A DNA stretch of 32,203 nucleotides from positions 1 through 32,203 of the forward strand of contig JAATFQ010000227.1 in NCBI GenBank assembly GCA_015655115.1, written 5' to 3'. Under the pieces are notes generated by a model. It searched no databases. It was not told where the DNA came from and saw only the letters and a list, made by a program, of their open reading frames with translations. Below are positions 15,165 through 22,385 of the stretch, in pieces. The DNA is from Sphingobacteriales bacterium. Lineage in GTDB: Bacteria; Bacteroidota; Bacteroidia; Sphingobacteriales; Sphingobacteriaceae. Position 1 is the first letter of the stretch. The number at the start of each line of letters is the position of its first letter. The translations under genes were made by a program, and so were the position numbers.

Positions 15165-15346
15165 GAGTTCGGTAGAAGCCCTCTAGCCTCTCAAAACTGA
15201 TCAAACTTCAACTTCCTCATCACTCTCTTTCACCAAAACATTTCCCTCATTAACGGCCCTTACCAGCATTAAAAGCTGTACAAAGGTTTCATTTAAACCA
15301 TCCTCAGCTCCACACAGGCCTTTGAGATTATCTCAGAGGCCTTTTT
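15165..15346. repeat. Repeat copy D, full length with terminal hairpin
   Basis: Begins GAGTTCGGTAGAAGCCC, ends CTCAGCTCCACACAGG and hairpin AGGCCTTTGAGAT / ATCTCAGAGGCC (15316-15342) plus T residues. The minus-strand frame 15201-15332 has the same 132 bases as in B and C. Relative to B and C, many differences fall at third codon positions. Confidence 0.8.
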
Positions 15347-15451
15347 CTATTATTTAGAGACCTTTGTATAAATGCGGCTGTCTAATAAATTGATTAATTC
15401 TGGACAAAATCTGAGTAAAAAAATATGATAATATTGCGATTTTCGGATTGC

Positions 15452-15502
15452 AGAAAATTGTCATTATGCTGTCACGAAAATTGAGATAGTCACATTATCA
15501 TC
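15452..15502 (+). pseudogene. Fifty-base relic of a DUF1016 gene around its palindrome
   Basis: AGAAAATTGTCATTATGCTG and the next 30 bases match the intact DUF1016 gene at 11389-11438 (the IVVTLSRQLSWSHF codons) with about eight to ten changes, including stops. Nothing recognisable as DUF1016 lies further left or right. The retained piece is centred on the palindromic segment. Confidence 0.6.
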
Positions 15503-15592
15503 TTTGTCAACGACCATATTAACAGACGTGCGTTGTGTTGATTTTATACCAAATATTCCTTGTGATGGACATTCTCCTCATTAATGCGAATG

Positions 15593-15659
15593 CCATCGCT
15601 TAACGATGGTATTACTCATCATTAAATCATAATATGTAATTTTAAAAATATTATATTTG
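15593..15659 (+). promoter_or_regulatory. Candidate operator and promoter of the XRE gene
   Basis: CCATCG-CTTAA-CGATGG (15593-15609) is an inverted repeat suited to a dimeric HTH repressor. TATATTTG (15652-15659) matches the Bacteroidota -7 consensus TAnnTTTG, 40 bases before the ATG of the XRE gene. Autoregulation, common for XRE antitoxins, would explain the operator. Confidence 0.45.
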
Positions 15660-15699
15660 TTGGAGTAAGCCATCATTAATTAATTTAATAGCATTAAAG

Positions 15700-16020
15700 A
15701 TGGAAAAGTCAGACATAGACATGTATTTTAAAAGTGACCTTTATTACCTTGCTACAATCGGAGAGTATATGAGGTCAAATCGAATTTCTCAAAACAAAAC
15801 ACAACTCGAATTAGCTGAAGATGCAGGAATAAACAGGACAACTTTAAGCCAACTTGAGAAAGGAAAGCCAGTCAATATATTGTCTTTAGTACAAGTATTA
15901 CGTGCATTGAAAAGACTTCATATTTTTCAAGAAATGGAAGTTAAGCCTCAACTAAGTCCTATGCAATTCGCAGCCCTGGAACAAAAACAAAGACTACGCG
16001 TAAAAAGGGATAATAGTTAA
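15700..16020 (+). CDS. XRE-family HTH protein, HipB-like orphan antitoxin
   Basis: A 106-residue DNA-binding protein. A helix-turn-helix of the XRE/Cro type spans about residues 20-75 (IGEYMRSNRISQNKTQLELA, AGINRTTLSQLEKGKPVNIL). The C-terminal tail is basic (KQRLRVKRDNS). The sequence resembles the HipB-like antitoxins that precede hipA in Bacteroidota, but no HipA kinase follows; instead a 62-residue antitoxin-like gene starts 27 bases later. It is therefore an orphan regulator, possibly left after loss of the toxin. The upstream inverted repeat suggests autoregulation. Start ATG 15700 is supported by the promoter placement. Confidence 0.8.
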   Translation: MEKSDIDMYFKSDLYYLATIGEYMRSNRISQNKTQLELAEDAGINRTTLSQLEKGKPVNILSLVQVLRALKRLHIFQEMEVKPQLSPMQFAALEQKQRLRVKRDNS

Positions 16021-16046
16021 TCGCCAAAACAGAAATCCGACTGGTA

Positions 16047-16235
16047 ATGAATACAGAATTATCATTTGGACAATTAAAAGATGCGGTGAGAAAATTATCA
16101 CCTGCTGAAAAACTGGAACTTAGTGACGCAATCTGGGCTGAGGATATGATGAATATACCACCAGAGCATCAGAATATTGCTAACGAAAGGATCGAAGAAT
16201 ATAATGCTAATCCGGGAATCCGCCTCATCTCCTAA
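16047..16235 (+). CDS. Addiction-module antitoxin component (short, toxin missing)
   Basis: A 62-residue protein with the pattern of the putative addiction-module component family (PF09720/TIGR02574): LKDAVRKLSPAEKLELSDAI, then ERIEEYNANPG. The family normally ends a few residues later with a W-containing tail, so this copy may be cut short at IRLIS. RelE/ParE-type toxins usually follow such genes; none is present. From 16226 the sequence resembles the left part of repeats B-D, so the gene end may be a recombination junction. Confidence 0.65.
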   Translation: MNTELSFGQLKDAVRKLSPAEKLELSDAIWAEDMMNIPPEHQNIANERIEEYNANPGIRLIS

Positions 16236-16289
16236 ACTGCTCAGTCCAATTTCCTCTTCAACTTATCTGTGGTACTACAGGGCTTTACA

Positions 16290-16426
16290 TTGAAAGGGTG
16301 TTGTAACAGGGTTGAAACTGGGTTGGAACGGAGTTGGAAAGGCGTTGAAAGAGCTATCGACTTTCCAACGCCTTTCCAACTTTGTTTCAACCCCCTTTCA
16401 GATCCGTTCCAATGCCCTTTCAAGGG
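16290..16426. repeat. Inverted array of 11-bp units forming a 66-bp-arm hairpin
   Basis: The left arm is six consecutive 11-bp units: TTGAAAGGGTG, TTGTAACAGGG, TTGAAACTGGG, TTGGAACGGAG, TTGGAAAGGCG, TTGAAAGAGCT (16290-16355). After ATCGA come six units in inverse orientation, beginning CTTTCCAACGC and ending CCTTTCAAGGG (16361-16426). The innermost 11-12 bases pair almost perfectly and outer blocks pair imperfectly. The minus-strand open frame over it is better explained by the repeat than by a protein. Confidence 0.8.
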
Positions 16427-16528
16427 ATAACCCTGATACAACTCAGCGAGTTCTCCCTCAGCTGAAACCCTCTTTTACCTGATCCGCCCTCAAAATCATT
16501 GGCAAGCAATCTGGATATCCGGAAGCTG

Positions 16529-17353
16529 TCACGCCTTTAAAGCCAACTCCCTTCTTTCCAGTTCCAACTCACACACCTCCTTAGCCAGATCTCTAAAATC
16601 GTCACATTGTTTTTCAACAAACGCAGAAATCGGCTCGCGGTCTTTACCAAACTGACCAATCCACTCCCCTGCCATCAGCAGGCCGTAATGGTAGCGGTCA
16701 CCATCGTTTACAATAGGCAATAAATCCCGGAAACGTAGATCAATACTGTCACAAAGGCTCAACAACTGGGGCAGCGTATACCCCTCTGTGCGCAGCCCGA
16801 GCATCAGAAAAATCAGGCCCTCGCATATTTGCTTAAGGCAGCCATGCAATAAGGGAATTTCAATCCGCGGGTTGGTACAGTTATAGCACATGCCTATTGT
16901 CTCGTCTGTACTTTCCAAAATATCGTCCCAATATTCCGCTGCTTCTTCGTAATTGGCTTTCGCATCGAACTGGCCTGTCAGGCCTATGGGCAATGTCCCG
17001 GTTTTGCTATATACAAGTTCCCCTTTCTCCAACACGGTGTGGAAAAAGCGGCTGTTTGCATTTAACTCTGTTTGAACCGCAGAGTTGGTCCTTACCAGTA
17101 AATTAACTGTAAAAAACAGGTCTTTAAATTCTTCCAACCCGCCGATATAATCTGCTTTTTCACCTTCGCTATCAGGGATGATGGCCAGTAAATCGTAATG
17201 GACAGACTTCTGTTCATCTTCTTCCCCATCCTTGAATGCCGAGGTGCTCAGCGAATGTTTTATTCTGCTGCCGAAGGATAAAATACAGTCGGCATCTATC
17301 ATTTCTCTAATGTAACCGACTGCCACGTCGATTGGTTTTGATTGCTCTTTCAT
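16529..17353 (-). CDS. Nucleotidyltransferase-like (MNT) protein with probable HEPN-like C-terminal half
   Basis: A 274-residue cytoplasmic protein starting at ATG 17353; a longer frame to 17392 adds 13 residues of AT-rich leader. The N-terminal half resembles a minimal nucleotidyltransferase: ADCILSFGSRIKHSL followed by HYDLLAIIPD, i.e. the GS...D-x-x pattern, but with only one clear acidic metal ligand. The C-terminal half is all-helical (YWDDILESTDETIG, LLHGCLKQICEGLIFLMLGL, LPQLLSLCDSIDLRFRDLLP), as in HEPN domains, yet no R-x4-6-H ribonuclease motif is evident. So it may be a non-toxic or divergent MNT-HEPN fusion. It is intact and reads toward the 11-bp repeat array. Confidence 0.55.
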   Translation of the reverse strand: MKEQSKPIDVAVGYIREMIDADCILSFGSRIKHSLSTSAFKDGEEDEQKSVHYDLLAIIPDSEGEKADYIGGLEEFKDLFFTVNLLVRTNSAVQTELNANSRFFHTVLEKGELVYSKTGTLPIGLTGQFDAKANYEEAAEYWDDILESTDETIGMCYNCTNPRIEIPLLHGCLKQICEGLIFLMLGLRTEGYTLPQLLSLCDSIDLRFRDLLPIVNDGDRYHYGLLMAGEWIGQFGKDREPISAFVEKQCDDFRDLAKEVCELELERRELALKA

Positions 17354-17565
17354 GGTTATTATTTTTTTTGAATTGAATATTAAATAAATCAATTGGTTGG
17401 TGCAGGAGAGCTGTTGAGATCAAACAATGCTGCGGATCTTATGGGGCATGGGGTCTGTTAGTTATCATCTTCGGATTATTAAGGTTAAATTTTAGACATA
17501 GCGCTGCCACTCAGGATGGGAATCCTGTTATCACGGTGTGAGAAATCAATAAAATGTGCGGAAAA

Positions 17566-17600
17566 AGATATCAGGATAATATTACCTGAATCTCTTTTTT
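17566..17600. terminator. Bidirectional terminator-like hairpin
   Basis: AGATATCAGG and CCTGAATCT pair around an AT-rich loop, with a T run on the plus strand side and an A run on the other, so it could stop transcription from both directions. No gene ends immediately beside it. Confidence 0.35.
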
Positions 17601-17859
17601 AGCAGAGGACCTGCTTTTTTATTGGCGGGGGATGATGATATGGCAGCGCTGATATACCTGGCGGTATTACGGTGTCTGGTAGATGTACTTTGAAAAAAGC
17701 CTGTTTGCATATTGTTGCAGACAATATGATGTTATAGCTTAGCAAGCCATAATGCCTTAAATTGAATGGATAGCATTCATGAGGTAATGGATATTGAAAG
17801 GGCTTTGCAGTATGGAGAATCTTCATTGTCTTAATTTTTAAGGCATTAAAACAATGAAA

Positions 17860-18070
17860 CTTTAGAAGGGGAGCCAAAAAATATGGAGGCTCCCCGTACG
17901 CAATGGTACCCCGTAGGAAGGGCGGAAACAAGAACACGTTCAAGTTTCCCTTTAGCAAACGTACGGAGAGCGCCCATTTGTGCACGTACGCTCATAATGG
18001 CATACAAACATACACAAACCGGGCATTTTATCATCCGTAACTTTGCTTGCTAAAGATTTCCTACGTCTAC
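17860..18070. repeat. Structured, palindrome-dense noncoding segment
   Basis: Contains a perfect 8-bp hairpin GGGGAGCC / GGCTCCCC (17868-17895), three CGTACG hexamers, GTGCAC, and a larger inverted pair CTTTAGCAAACGTACGG / CCGTAACTTTGCTTGCTAAA. Overlapping minus-strand open frames (17599-17985, 17846-18034) have odd compositions and mirror each other, which points to a dispersed DNA element rather than genes. I have the impression of similar text in related genomes but cannot verify this. Confidence 0.35.
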
Positions 18071-18427
18071 CATTGCAAAGTTTCTTCGACTAATACCGAA
18101 TATATAATTTTTTAATCGTGTGCCTGAGTTTTTAAACACTCAAATACCACACAACAAATATACAAATAAAAACAACAATATATCTCAAAACAAAATCAAT
18201 ATTTCTTAAGGAATTATTTGTGTAAAAATAAAATACCCTTAATTGGCCTGCAATCGATGAAAATAGCCTATCCAATCGCAAAAAATAACCGAATATAAGC
18301 GTTTAAATTCGGATAAAGCCGAAAAAATGGCTTATCGAAAAGCATACAAAATCACCAAATAAACTTTTCCGATAATTAATTTTAAATTAAATAAGATCCA
18401 GTGTGATAAATTATACCCAGCTAATTT
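18071..18427. other. AT-rich gap without recognisable genes
   Basis: Nothing coding was found. A weak hairpin GGATAAAGCC / GGCTTATC occurs near 18317-18345. The stretch separates the structured repeat from the broken DUF1016 gene. Confidence 0.5.
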
Positions 18428-18446
18428 CTCTCACCAGTGGTGAGAG
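18428..18446. repeat. Palindrome P4, at the truncation point of a DUF1016 relic
   Basis: CTCTCACCAGTGGTGAGAG followed by TTTTG. On the minus strand it codes KLSPLVRE and is in frame with the upstream DUF1016 fragment, whose similarity ends directly after it. Confidence 0.75.
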
Positions 18447-18715
18447 TTTTGTAGAATTTTTATATGCTTCATAAAATTGTATCATTCTCCAAAGATTTTT
18501 GTTAGAAAATCCTTTTAAATCAGGCTCATTTCGATTTAAGTATTCGGCTAATTGATCTACAATCGATTGGCCCATTCAGCGGTTTCAATGTTTTTGCTAA
18601 TATATTCCCCAATTTTCCAGTAAAGATCAATTAGTTCGGTATTAACAGATTTGATAGCATTGGATCTGGCCTGTTTAATGAATTGAAGAACCTCTGTAAA
18701 TTGTTTTTCTGGCAT
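18428..18715 (-). pseudogene. N-terminal fragment of a second DUF1016/YhcG gene
   Basis: From ATG 18715: MPEKQFTEVLQFIKQARSNA, then SVNTELIDLYWKIGEYIS, the start of the DUF1016 N-terminal domain. After AEW the frame shifts by loss of one G and continues as SIVDQLAEYLNRNEPDLKGF, SNKNLWRMIQFYEAYKN, and KLSPLVRE. It stops being recognisable right after palindrome P4. The whole PDDEXK half is missing. It belongs to a different subfamily from the intact gene at 11095, with KLSPLVRE in place of VVTLSRQ before the expected SWSH motif. Confidence 0.8.
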
Positions 18716-18762
18716 ATTAAGTAATTGGGAGCAAATACTTTTACCAAAATCACATAAAAGTT

Positions 18763-18800
18763 GTGGGAAAATATAAAACTGTTATTTTATATTTTCCCAC
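18763..18800 (-). terminator. Perfect 16-bp hairpin ending the his operon
   Basis: GTGGGAAAATATAAAA (18763-18778) and its exact complement (18785-18800) surround the TAA of the WD40 gene. It is the only strong stem at this end of the operon and is followed on the minus strand by AACTTTTAT, so it probably acts as terminator or 3'-end stabiliser. Confidence 0.6.
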
Positions 18801-19687
18801 TCCCAGATCATCACCTTCTTATCATCACCTGTAGTAATCAGATACTTCCCATCGGCACTCCATACCACTTTATTGATAGAATGGGTATGGCCATTGGTGT
18901 CTTTAGCGATACTCAGGATCTTGTATAGTTTTAAATCTTCAGCTCCCCAGAGCTTAATGCTCTTGTCCTGACTAACCGTTGCAAAATAGGGGAGGGAAGG
19001 GTGAAAGGCGATTCCGTAAATGCTGAACAGATGTGCAGTAATGGTTTCCTTTAACCCGTAATCCGGTAATGACCAGAAATTAAGCTGTGCATCCCTGCCC
19101 CCTGTAACCAGGTATTTGCCGTCTGGCGAGTATTGAGCCGATGTAACGGGTAAACTATGCTTTTCTAATACATGCAGCAGGCTGTAGTCTTTAAGATCGT
19201 AGATGCGCACTGAGCCATCTTTACAGCCAAATGCTGCATGGTTACCTTTAGGACTGATAGCAATTACTCTTACTGTATCGGCAGACACGTTAATGCGGTA
19301 AAGTAAAGAGAGGTCACTGAGCGACCAGATGGCAACTGTGCCGTCCTCACTTGCTGTAATCAGCTCCTGTTTCCCCGGAATGGTGATGATATCGAAAATA
19401 GGTTTTTCGTGTGCCTGAAAGGTAGCAGTAACAGCCTGATCATTAAAATCGAATACACTCAGCTCGCCACTCCTCAGTCCTGAAAATAGCCTTTCATTGT
19501 AATAATGCAGGCAGTATACTGATGTTTTTACGTGCATCAGCACCTTCAGGAAAGCCATTTTCTCCAGCGACCACTCTACAACCCCTTTATCATTCCCTCC
19601 GGTAAAAAATATACCAGGCTTACCGGAATTGGTTAAAGCATATATAGGGTTTTGGTGACCGCTAAGAGATTTTAAATGTTTCAGCAT
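18782..19687 (-). CDS. WD40-repeat protein at the end of the his operon
   Basis: A 301-residue cytoplasmic beta-propeller. Seven WD40 blades can be counted, for example LSGHQNPIYALTNS, GELSVFDF, ASEDGTVAIWSLSDLSLL, GCKDGSVRIYDLKDYSLL, TGGRDAQLNFWSLPDYGL, VSQDKSIKLWGAEDLKLY and TTGDDKKVMIWEWENIK. There is no signal peptide and no enzymatic domain, so it is a scaffold whose partner is unknown. It begins eight bases after the hisIE stop and must be co-transcribed with the histidine genes. A hairpin overlaps its stop codon. Confidence 0.9.
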   Translation of the reverse strand: MLKHLKSLSGHQNPIYALTNSGKPGIFFTGGNDKGVVEWSLEKMAFLKVLMHVKTSVYCLHYYNERLFSGLRSGELSVFDFNDQAVTATFQAHEKPIFDIITIPGKQELITASEDGTVAIWSLSDLSLLYRINVSADTVRVIAISPKGNHAAFGCKDGSVRIYDLKDYSLLHVLEKHSLPVTSAQYSPDGKYLVTGGRDAQLNFWSLPDYGLKETITAHLFSIYGIAFHPSLPYFATVSQDKSIKLWGAEDLKLYKILSIAKDTNGHTHSINKVVWSADGKYLITTGDDKKVMIWEWENIK

Positions 19688-19695
19688 ATTGTGAG

Positions 19696-20283
19696 TTACC
19701 TATGTCTGCCTTCCAGGTTTATCCCTATATCAGCAAGCGTTTTACCTTTTTCCCTCAGCAATACCAGCAAGTGGAAAACCAGGTCAGAGCTCTCATTGAT
19801 GAAATCGAAATCCGTTTCAGCCAGTGCAGCAATCACAGTTTCCACGCCTTCTTCTCCAACTTTCTGGGCTATCTTATTCAATCCTTTCTTGCGCAACTTA
19901 TTAACATAAGACTCTTCAGTAGGATTGTCATACCTGTCGCCTATGATTTTCTCCAGTTCAAAGATAAAGTTCTGGTTAAAATTAGTCTTGAAGCAACTTC
20001 TGCTGCCCGTATGGCAAGTGGGGCCAACTGGAGTGGCTTTAATCAGTATCGTATCATTATCACAGTCAATATGCGTTTCTTTGACGAATAAAAAGTTACC
20101 ACTCTCTTCGCCTTTAGTCCATAAACGGTTTTTAGAACGGGAGTAAAAAGTAACCTTTCCTTCAGCCTGCGTTTTAGTCCATGCTTCCTGGTTCATATAG
20201 CCCAGCATCAGCACTTCCAATGTTTGTACATCCTGAATAATTACAGGCACCAATCCATTGGTTTTTTCAAAATCTATATTCAT
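19696..20283 (-). CDS. hisIE: Bifunctional phosphoribosyl-AMP cyclohydrolase / phosphoribosyl-ATP pyrophosphatase
   Basis: Catalyses steps 2 and 3 of histidine synthesis: hydrolysis of PR-ATP to PR-AMP (HisE part) and ring opening of PR-AMP (HisI part). It is 195 residues, normal for the fusion. HisI is residues 1-105, with [26 protein letters not shown], the metal site [11 protein letters not shown], and [11 protein letters not shown]. HisE is residues 110-195, with [20 protein letters not shown] and [12 protein letters not shown]. The ATG overlaps the hisF stop by four bases (ATGA), implying translational coupling. Confidence 0.96.
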   Translation of the reverse strand: MNIDFEKTNGLVPVIIQDVQTLEVLMLGYMNQEAWTKTQAEGKVTFYSRSKNRLWTKGEESGNFLFVKETHIDCDNDTILIKATPVGPTCHTGSRSCFKTNFNQNFIFELEKIIGDRYDNPTEESYVNKLRKKGLNKIAQKVGEEGVETVIAALAETDFDFINESSDLVFHLLVLLREKGKTLADIGINLEGRHR

Positions 20284-21035
20284 AACCTTACTGGTATGTT
20301 GTGTTTTTTTAGTTCGTTTTTAAGGTGCGGGATAGGGATTTCACCGAAGTGGAAAACCGAGGCTGCCAATGCGGCATCAACCCCTGTAGTAGTAAAAACG
20401 TCTGTAAAGTGTTCAATTTTTCCGGCTCCGCCAGACGCGATCACAGGAATGTTAATGAGCTTGCTGATATGGTCCAGCAGCTGGCAGTCGAAGCCTTGTT
20501 TAGTGCCGTCATGGTCCATAGACGTAAGCAGGATTTCTCCGGCACCCAGGTCCTCAGCCTGTTTAATCCATGCCTCGGTTTCCAGTTCCGTAATTAAACG
20601 TCCGCCGTTCAGGTGCACCATATTCCGGCCTGCCACCAGCTTTGTATCTACGGCTACCACCACAAACTGCACCCCGAAAACTTTCGCCAGGTCAGCAATC
20701 AGCTGTGGGTTTCGTACTGCGGCAGAGTTGATACTGATCTTGTCGGCACCAGCATTCAGCAATGCCTCTGCATCGGCAATTTCGGTAATACCGCCACCGA
20801 TGGTAAAAGGGATATTGAGTTGCCGGGCTACAGACTTCACCATTTCGATCATGGTCTTCCGCCTTTCGTGCGTTGCTGTAATATCCAGGAACACAAGTTC
20901 ATCTGCCCCCTGCTGTGCATATTGCCAGGCCAGTTCAACAGGGTCACCTGCATCTTTCAGGTCTACGAAGTTCACACCTTTCACAGTCCGCCCGTCCTTC
21001 ACATCCAGACATGGGATAATACGTTTACTTAACAT
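20280..21035 (-). CDS. hisF: Imidazole glycerol phosphate synthase, cyclase subunit
   Basis: With HisH, converts PRFAR and ammonia into imidazole glycerol phosphate and AICAR. It is a 251-residue (beta/alpha)8 barrel: [18 protein letters not shown] carries the catalytic Asp near residue 11; VVVAVDT and [19 protein letters not shown] hold the second catalytic Asp; [15 protein letters not shown] and [10 protein letters not shown] are phosphate-binding ends. Three bases separate it from the hisA stop upstream. Length and motifs are typical. Confidence 0.97.
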   Translation of the reverse strand: MLSKRIIPCLDVKDGRTVKGVNFVDLKDAGDPVELAWQYAQQGADELVFLDITATHERRKTMIEMVKSVARQLNIPFTIGGGITEIADAEALLNAGADKISINSAAVRNPQLIADLAKVFGVQFVVVAVDTKLVAGRNMVHLNGGRLITELETEAWIKQAEDLGAGEILLTSMDHDGTKQGFDCQLLDHISKLINIPVIASGGAGKIEHFTDVFTTTGVDAALAASVFHFGEIPIPHLKNELKKHNIPVRL

Positions 21036-21038
21036 CGG

Positions 21039-21788
21039 TTAAAGGGTGCTCAGCGCTTTGAGGTTCCATTCTTTAATTTCATCAATAGAGATACGGTTTT
21101 CATAAATGGCTTTTCCAACCACTACAGAGCGGATTTCCAGCTTAGCCAGTTCTTCAATATCATGCATAGAGCTTACTCCGCCCGAGGCGATCAGTTTGAT
21201 GAAAGGAGAGTGGTCCAGCAGTTTTTTATACAGGTCTATAGCAGCACCGCCTAATTTACCGTCTTTATTGATGTCTGTGCACAGGAACCTGAAAAACCCT
21301 AGCTGCAGACATTTATCAACATAGTCCATCAGTTTGATAGGTGAGCTTTCCATCCATCCTGAGTATTTGATCACCTCGTCCAGCACGTCGATCGCAATGA
21401 CGATGCGGTTGGCGTAGTCGTATTTTTTACCTACTTCTTTGCTCAGATCAGATAAGAAATCGGGATTGGTGATTGCCTGTGTGCCTACAATCACACGGTG
21501 GATACCTGCATCAAGTAATTTGGTAACCTGCTCAATCGTGCGGATACCACCTCCGTATTGTACGCGCATATCTGTTTTTTTAATGATGTCAAAAAGCGCA
21601 GCCTGATTGCTGAAGTCGCCCTTGGCGCCATTAAGGTCAATAATATGGATGAATTCTGTACCGTTAGACCGATAAGTTTCAATCATCTCGGCGATAGAAA
21701 CCTCATATACTGTTTTCTGGCTGTAGTCGCCCTCCCTTAACCGGACAACTTTACCATCTAAAATATCTATAGCGGGAATAATGTACAT
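21039..21788 (-). CDS. hisA: ProFAR isomerase (phosphoribosylformimino-AICAR-P isomerase)
   Basis: Isomerises ProFAR to PRFAR, feeding HisHF. It is a 249-residue (beta/alpha)8 barrel: IPAIDILDGKVVRLREGDY has the catalytic Asp8; IHIIDLNGAK, VQYGGGIRTIEQV and FLCTDINKDGKLGG include the second catalytic Asp; IASGGVSSMHDI and VVGKAIYENRI form the phosphate site. The gene lies four bases downstream of hisH and three upstream of hisF. It is a normal family member with no TrpF-type changes evident. Confidence 0.96.
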   Translation of the reverse strand: MYIIPAIDILDGKVVRLREGDYSQKTVYEVSIAEMIETYRSNGTEFIHIIDLNGAKGDFSNQAALFDIIKKTDMRVQYGGGIRTIEQVTKLLDAGIHRVIVGTQAITNPDFLSDLSKEVGKKYDYANRIVIAIDVLDEVIKYSGWMESSPIKLMDYVDKCLQLGFFRFLCTDINKDGKLGGAAIDLYKKLLDHSPFIKLIASGGVSSMHDIEELAKLEIRSVVVGKAIYENRISIDEIKEWNLKALSTL

Positions 21789-21792
21789 TGTA

Positions 21793-22383
21793 TTATTTTA
21801 AGTTTGAAAAATTCATTAATAAGCGTTCGCCGGCAGCGCCGGATTTCTCGGGGTGAAACTGCACCCCATAAAAATTATCTTTGTGTATTGCGGCAGAGAA
21901 GGCAGAGCCATAAATAACTGTCGCGATGTCAAAAGTAACGTTATATTCAATAAAGTACGAATGAACAAAGTAAAATTGTGCCTCATTTTCAACACCTTCA
22001 AACAATAAATTGTTTTTAGGCTCAATATTATTCCACCCCATATGCGGGATTTTGATACCAAGATCTTTGTTGAACAGCTTTGTTTCCAGCGGGAAGATAC
22101 CCATCATCTGTGCATCGCCCTCTTCAGAATGTGCCGTCAGCAGCTGCATACCCACACAAATACCCAATACAGGCTTCTTCAATGCCTTAATGGTATCCAC
22201 CAAACCCGTTTGCTGCAGCTTTGCCATTGCCGCCCCGGCATGGCCTACACCGGGGATAATGATATGAGAATACAGATCAAACTCTTTGGCTGTATTGATC
22301 ATCCCATAGGTGATACCCAGGCGGGATAAAGCCGAGGTGAGTGAGAAAATGTTCCCTGCTCCGTAATTTACTATTCCAATCAT
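21793..22383 (-). CDS. hisH: Imidazole glycerol phosphate synthase, glutamine amidotransferase subunit
   Basis: Releases ammonia from glutamine for the HisF cyclase. It is a 196-residue class I glutamine amidotransferase: IVNYGAGNIFSLTSAL at the N terminus, PVLGICVGMQLL with the nucleophile Cys, and FYGVQFHPEKS with the His and Glu of the triad. The oxyanion-strand motif IIPGVGHAG is present. It starts two bases after the hisB stop. Confidence 0.96.
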   Translation of the reverse strand: MIGIVNYGAGNIFSLTSALSRLGITYGMINTAKEFDLYSHIIIPGVGHAGAAMAKLQQTGLVDTIKALKKPVLGICVGMQLLTAHSEEGDAQMMGIFPLETKLFNKDLGIKIPHMGWNNIEPKNNLLFEGVENEAQFYFVHSYFIEYNVTFDIATVIYGSAFSAAIHKDNFYGVQFHPEKSGAAGERLLMNFSNLK

Positions 22384-22385
22384 GG

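Noticed and set aside
16241..16441. Minus-strand 66-residue open frame
   Set aside because: Almost entirely the translation of the 11-bp inverted repeat array.
17599..18034. Two overlapping minus-strand open frames
   Set aside because: Low-complexity, proline- and aromatic-rich translations over a palindrome-dense segment, no start context, no family likeness.
10751..18446. CRISPR array
   Set aside because: The repeats are about 185 bp or 19 bp, widely and irregularly spaced with genes between them, and no cas genes are present.
10712..18760. Integron with attC sites
   Set aside because: No integron integrase in the window and no R/L box pattern typical of attC; the repeats resemble an ssrA end with a terminator instead.
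20224..21042. Long plus-strand open frames antisense to the his genes (also 25197-25799 and others)
   Set aside because: They are shadows of well-defined his genes on the minus strand; the translations show no family features.
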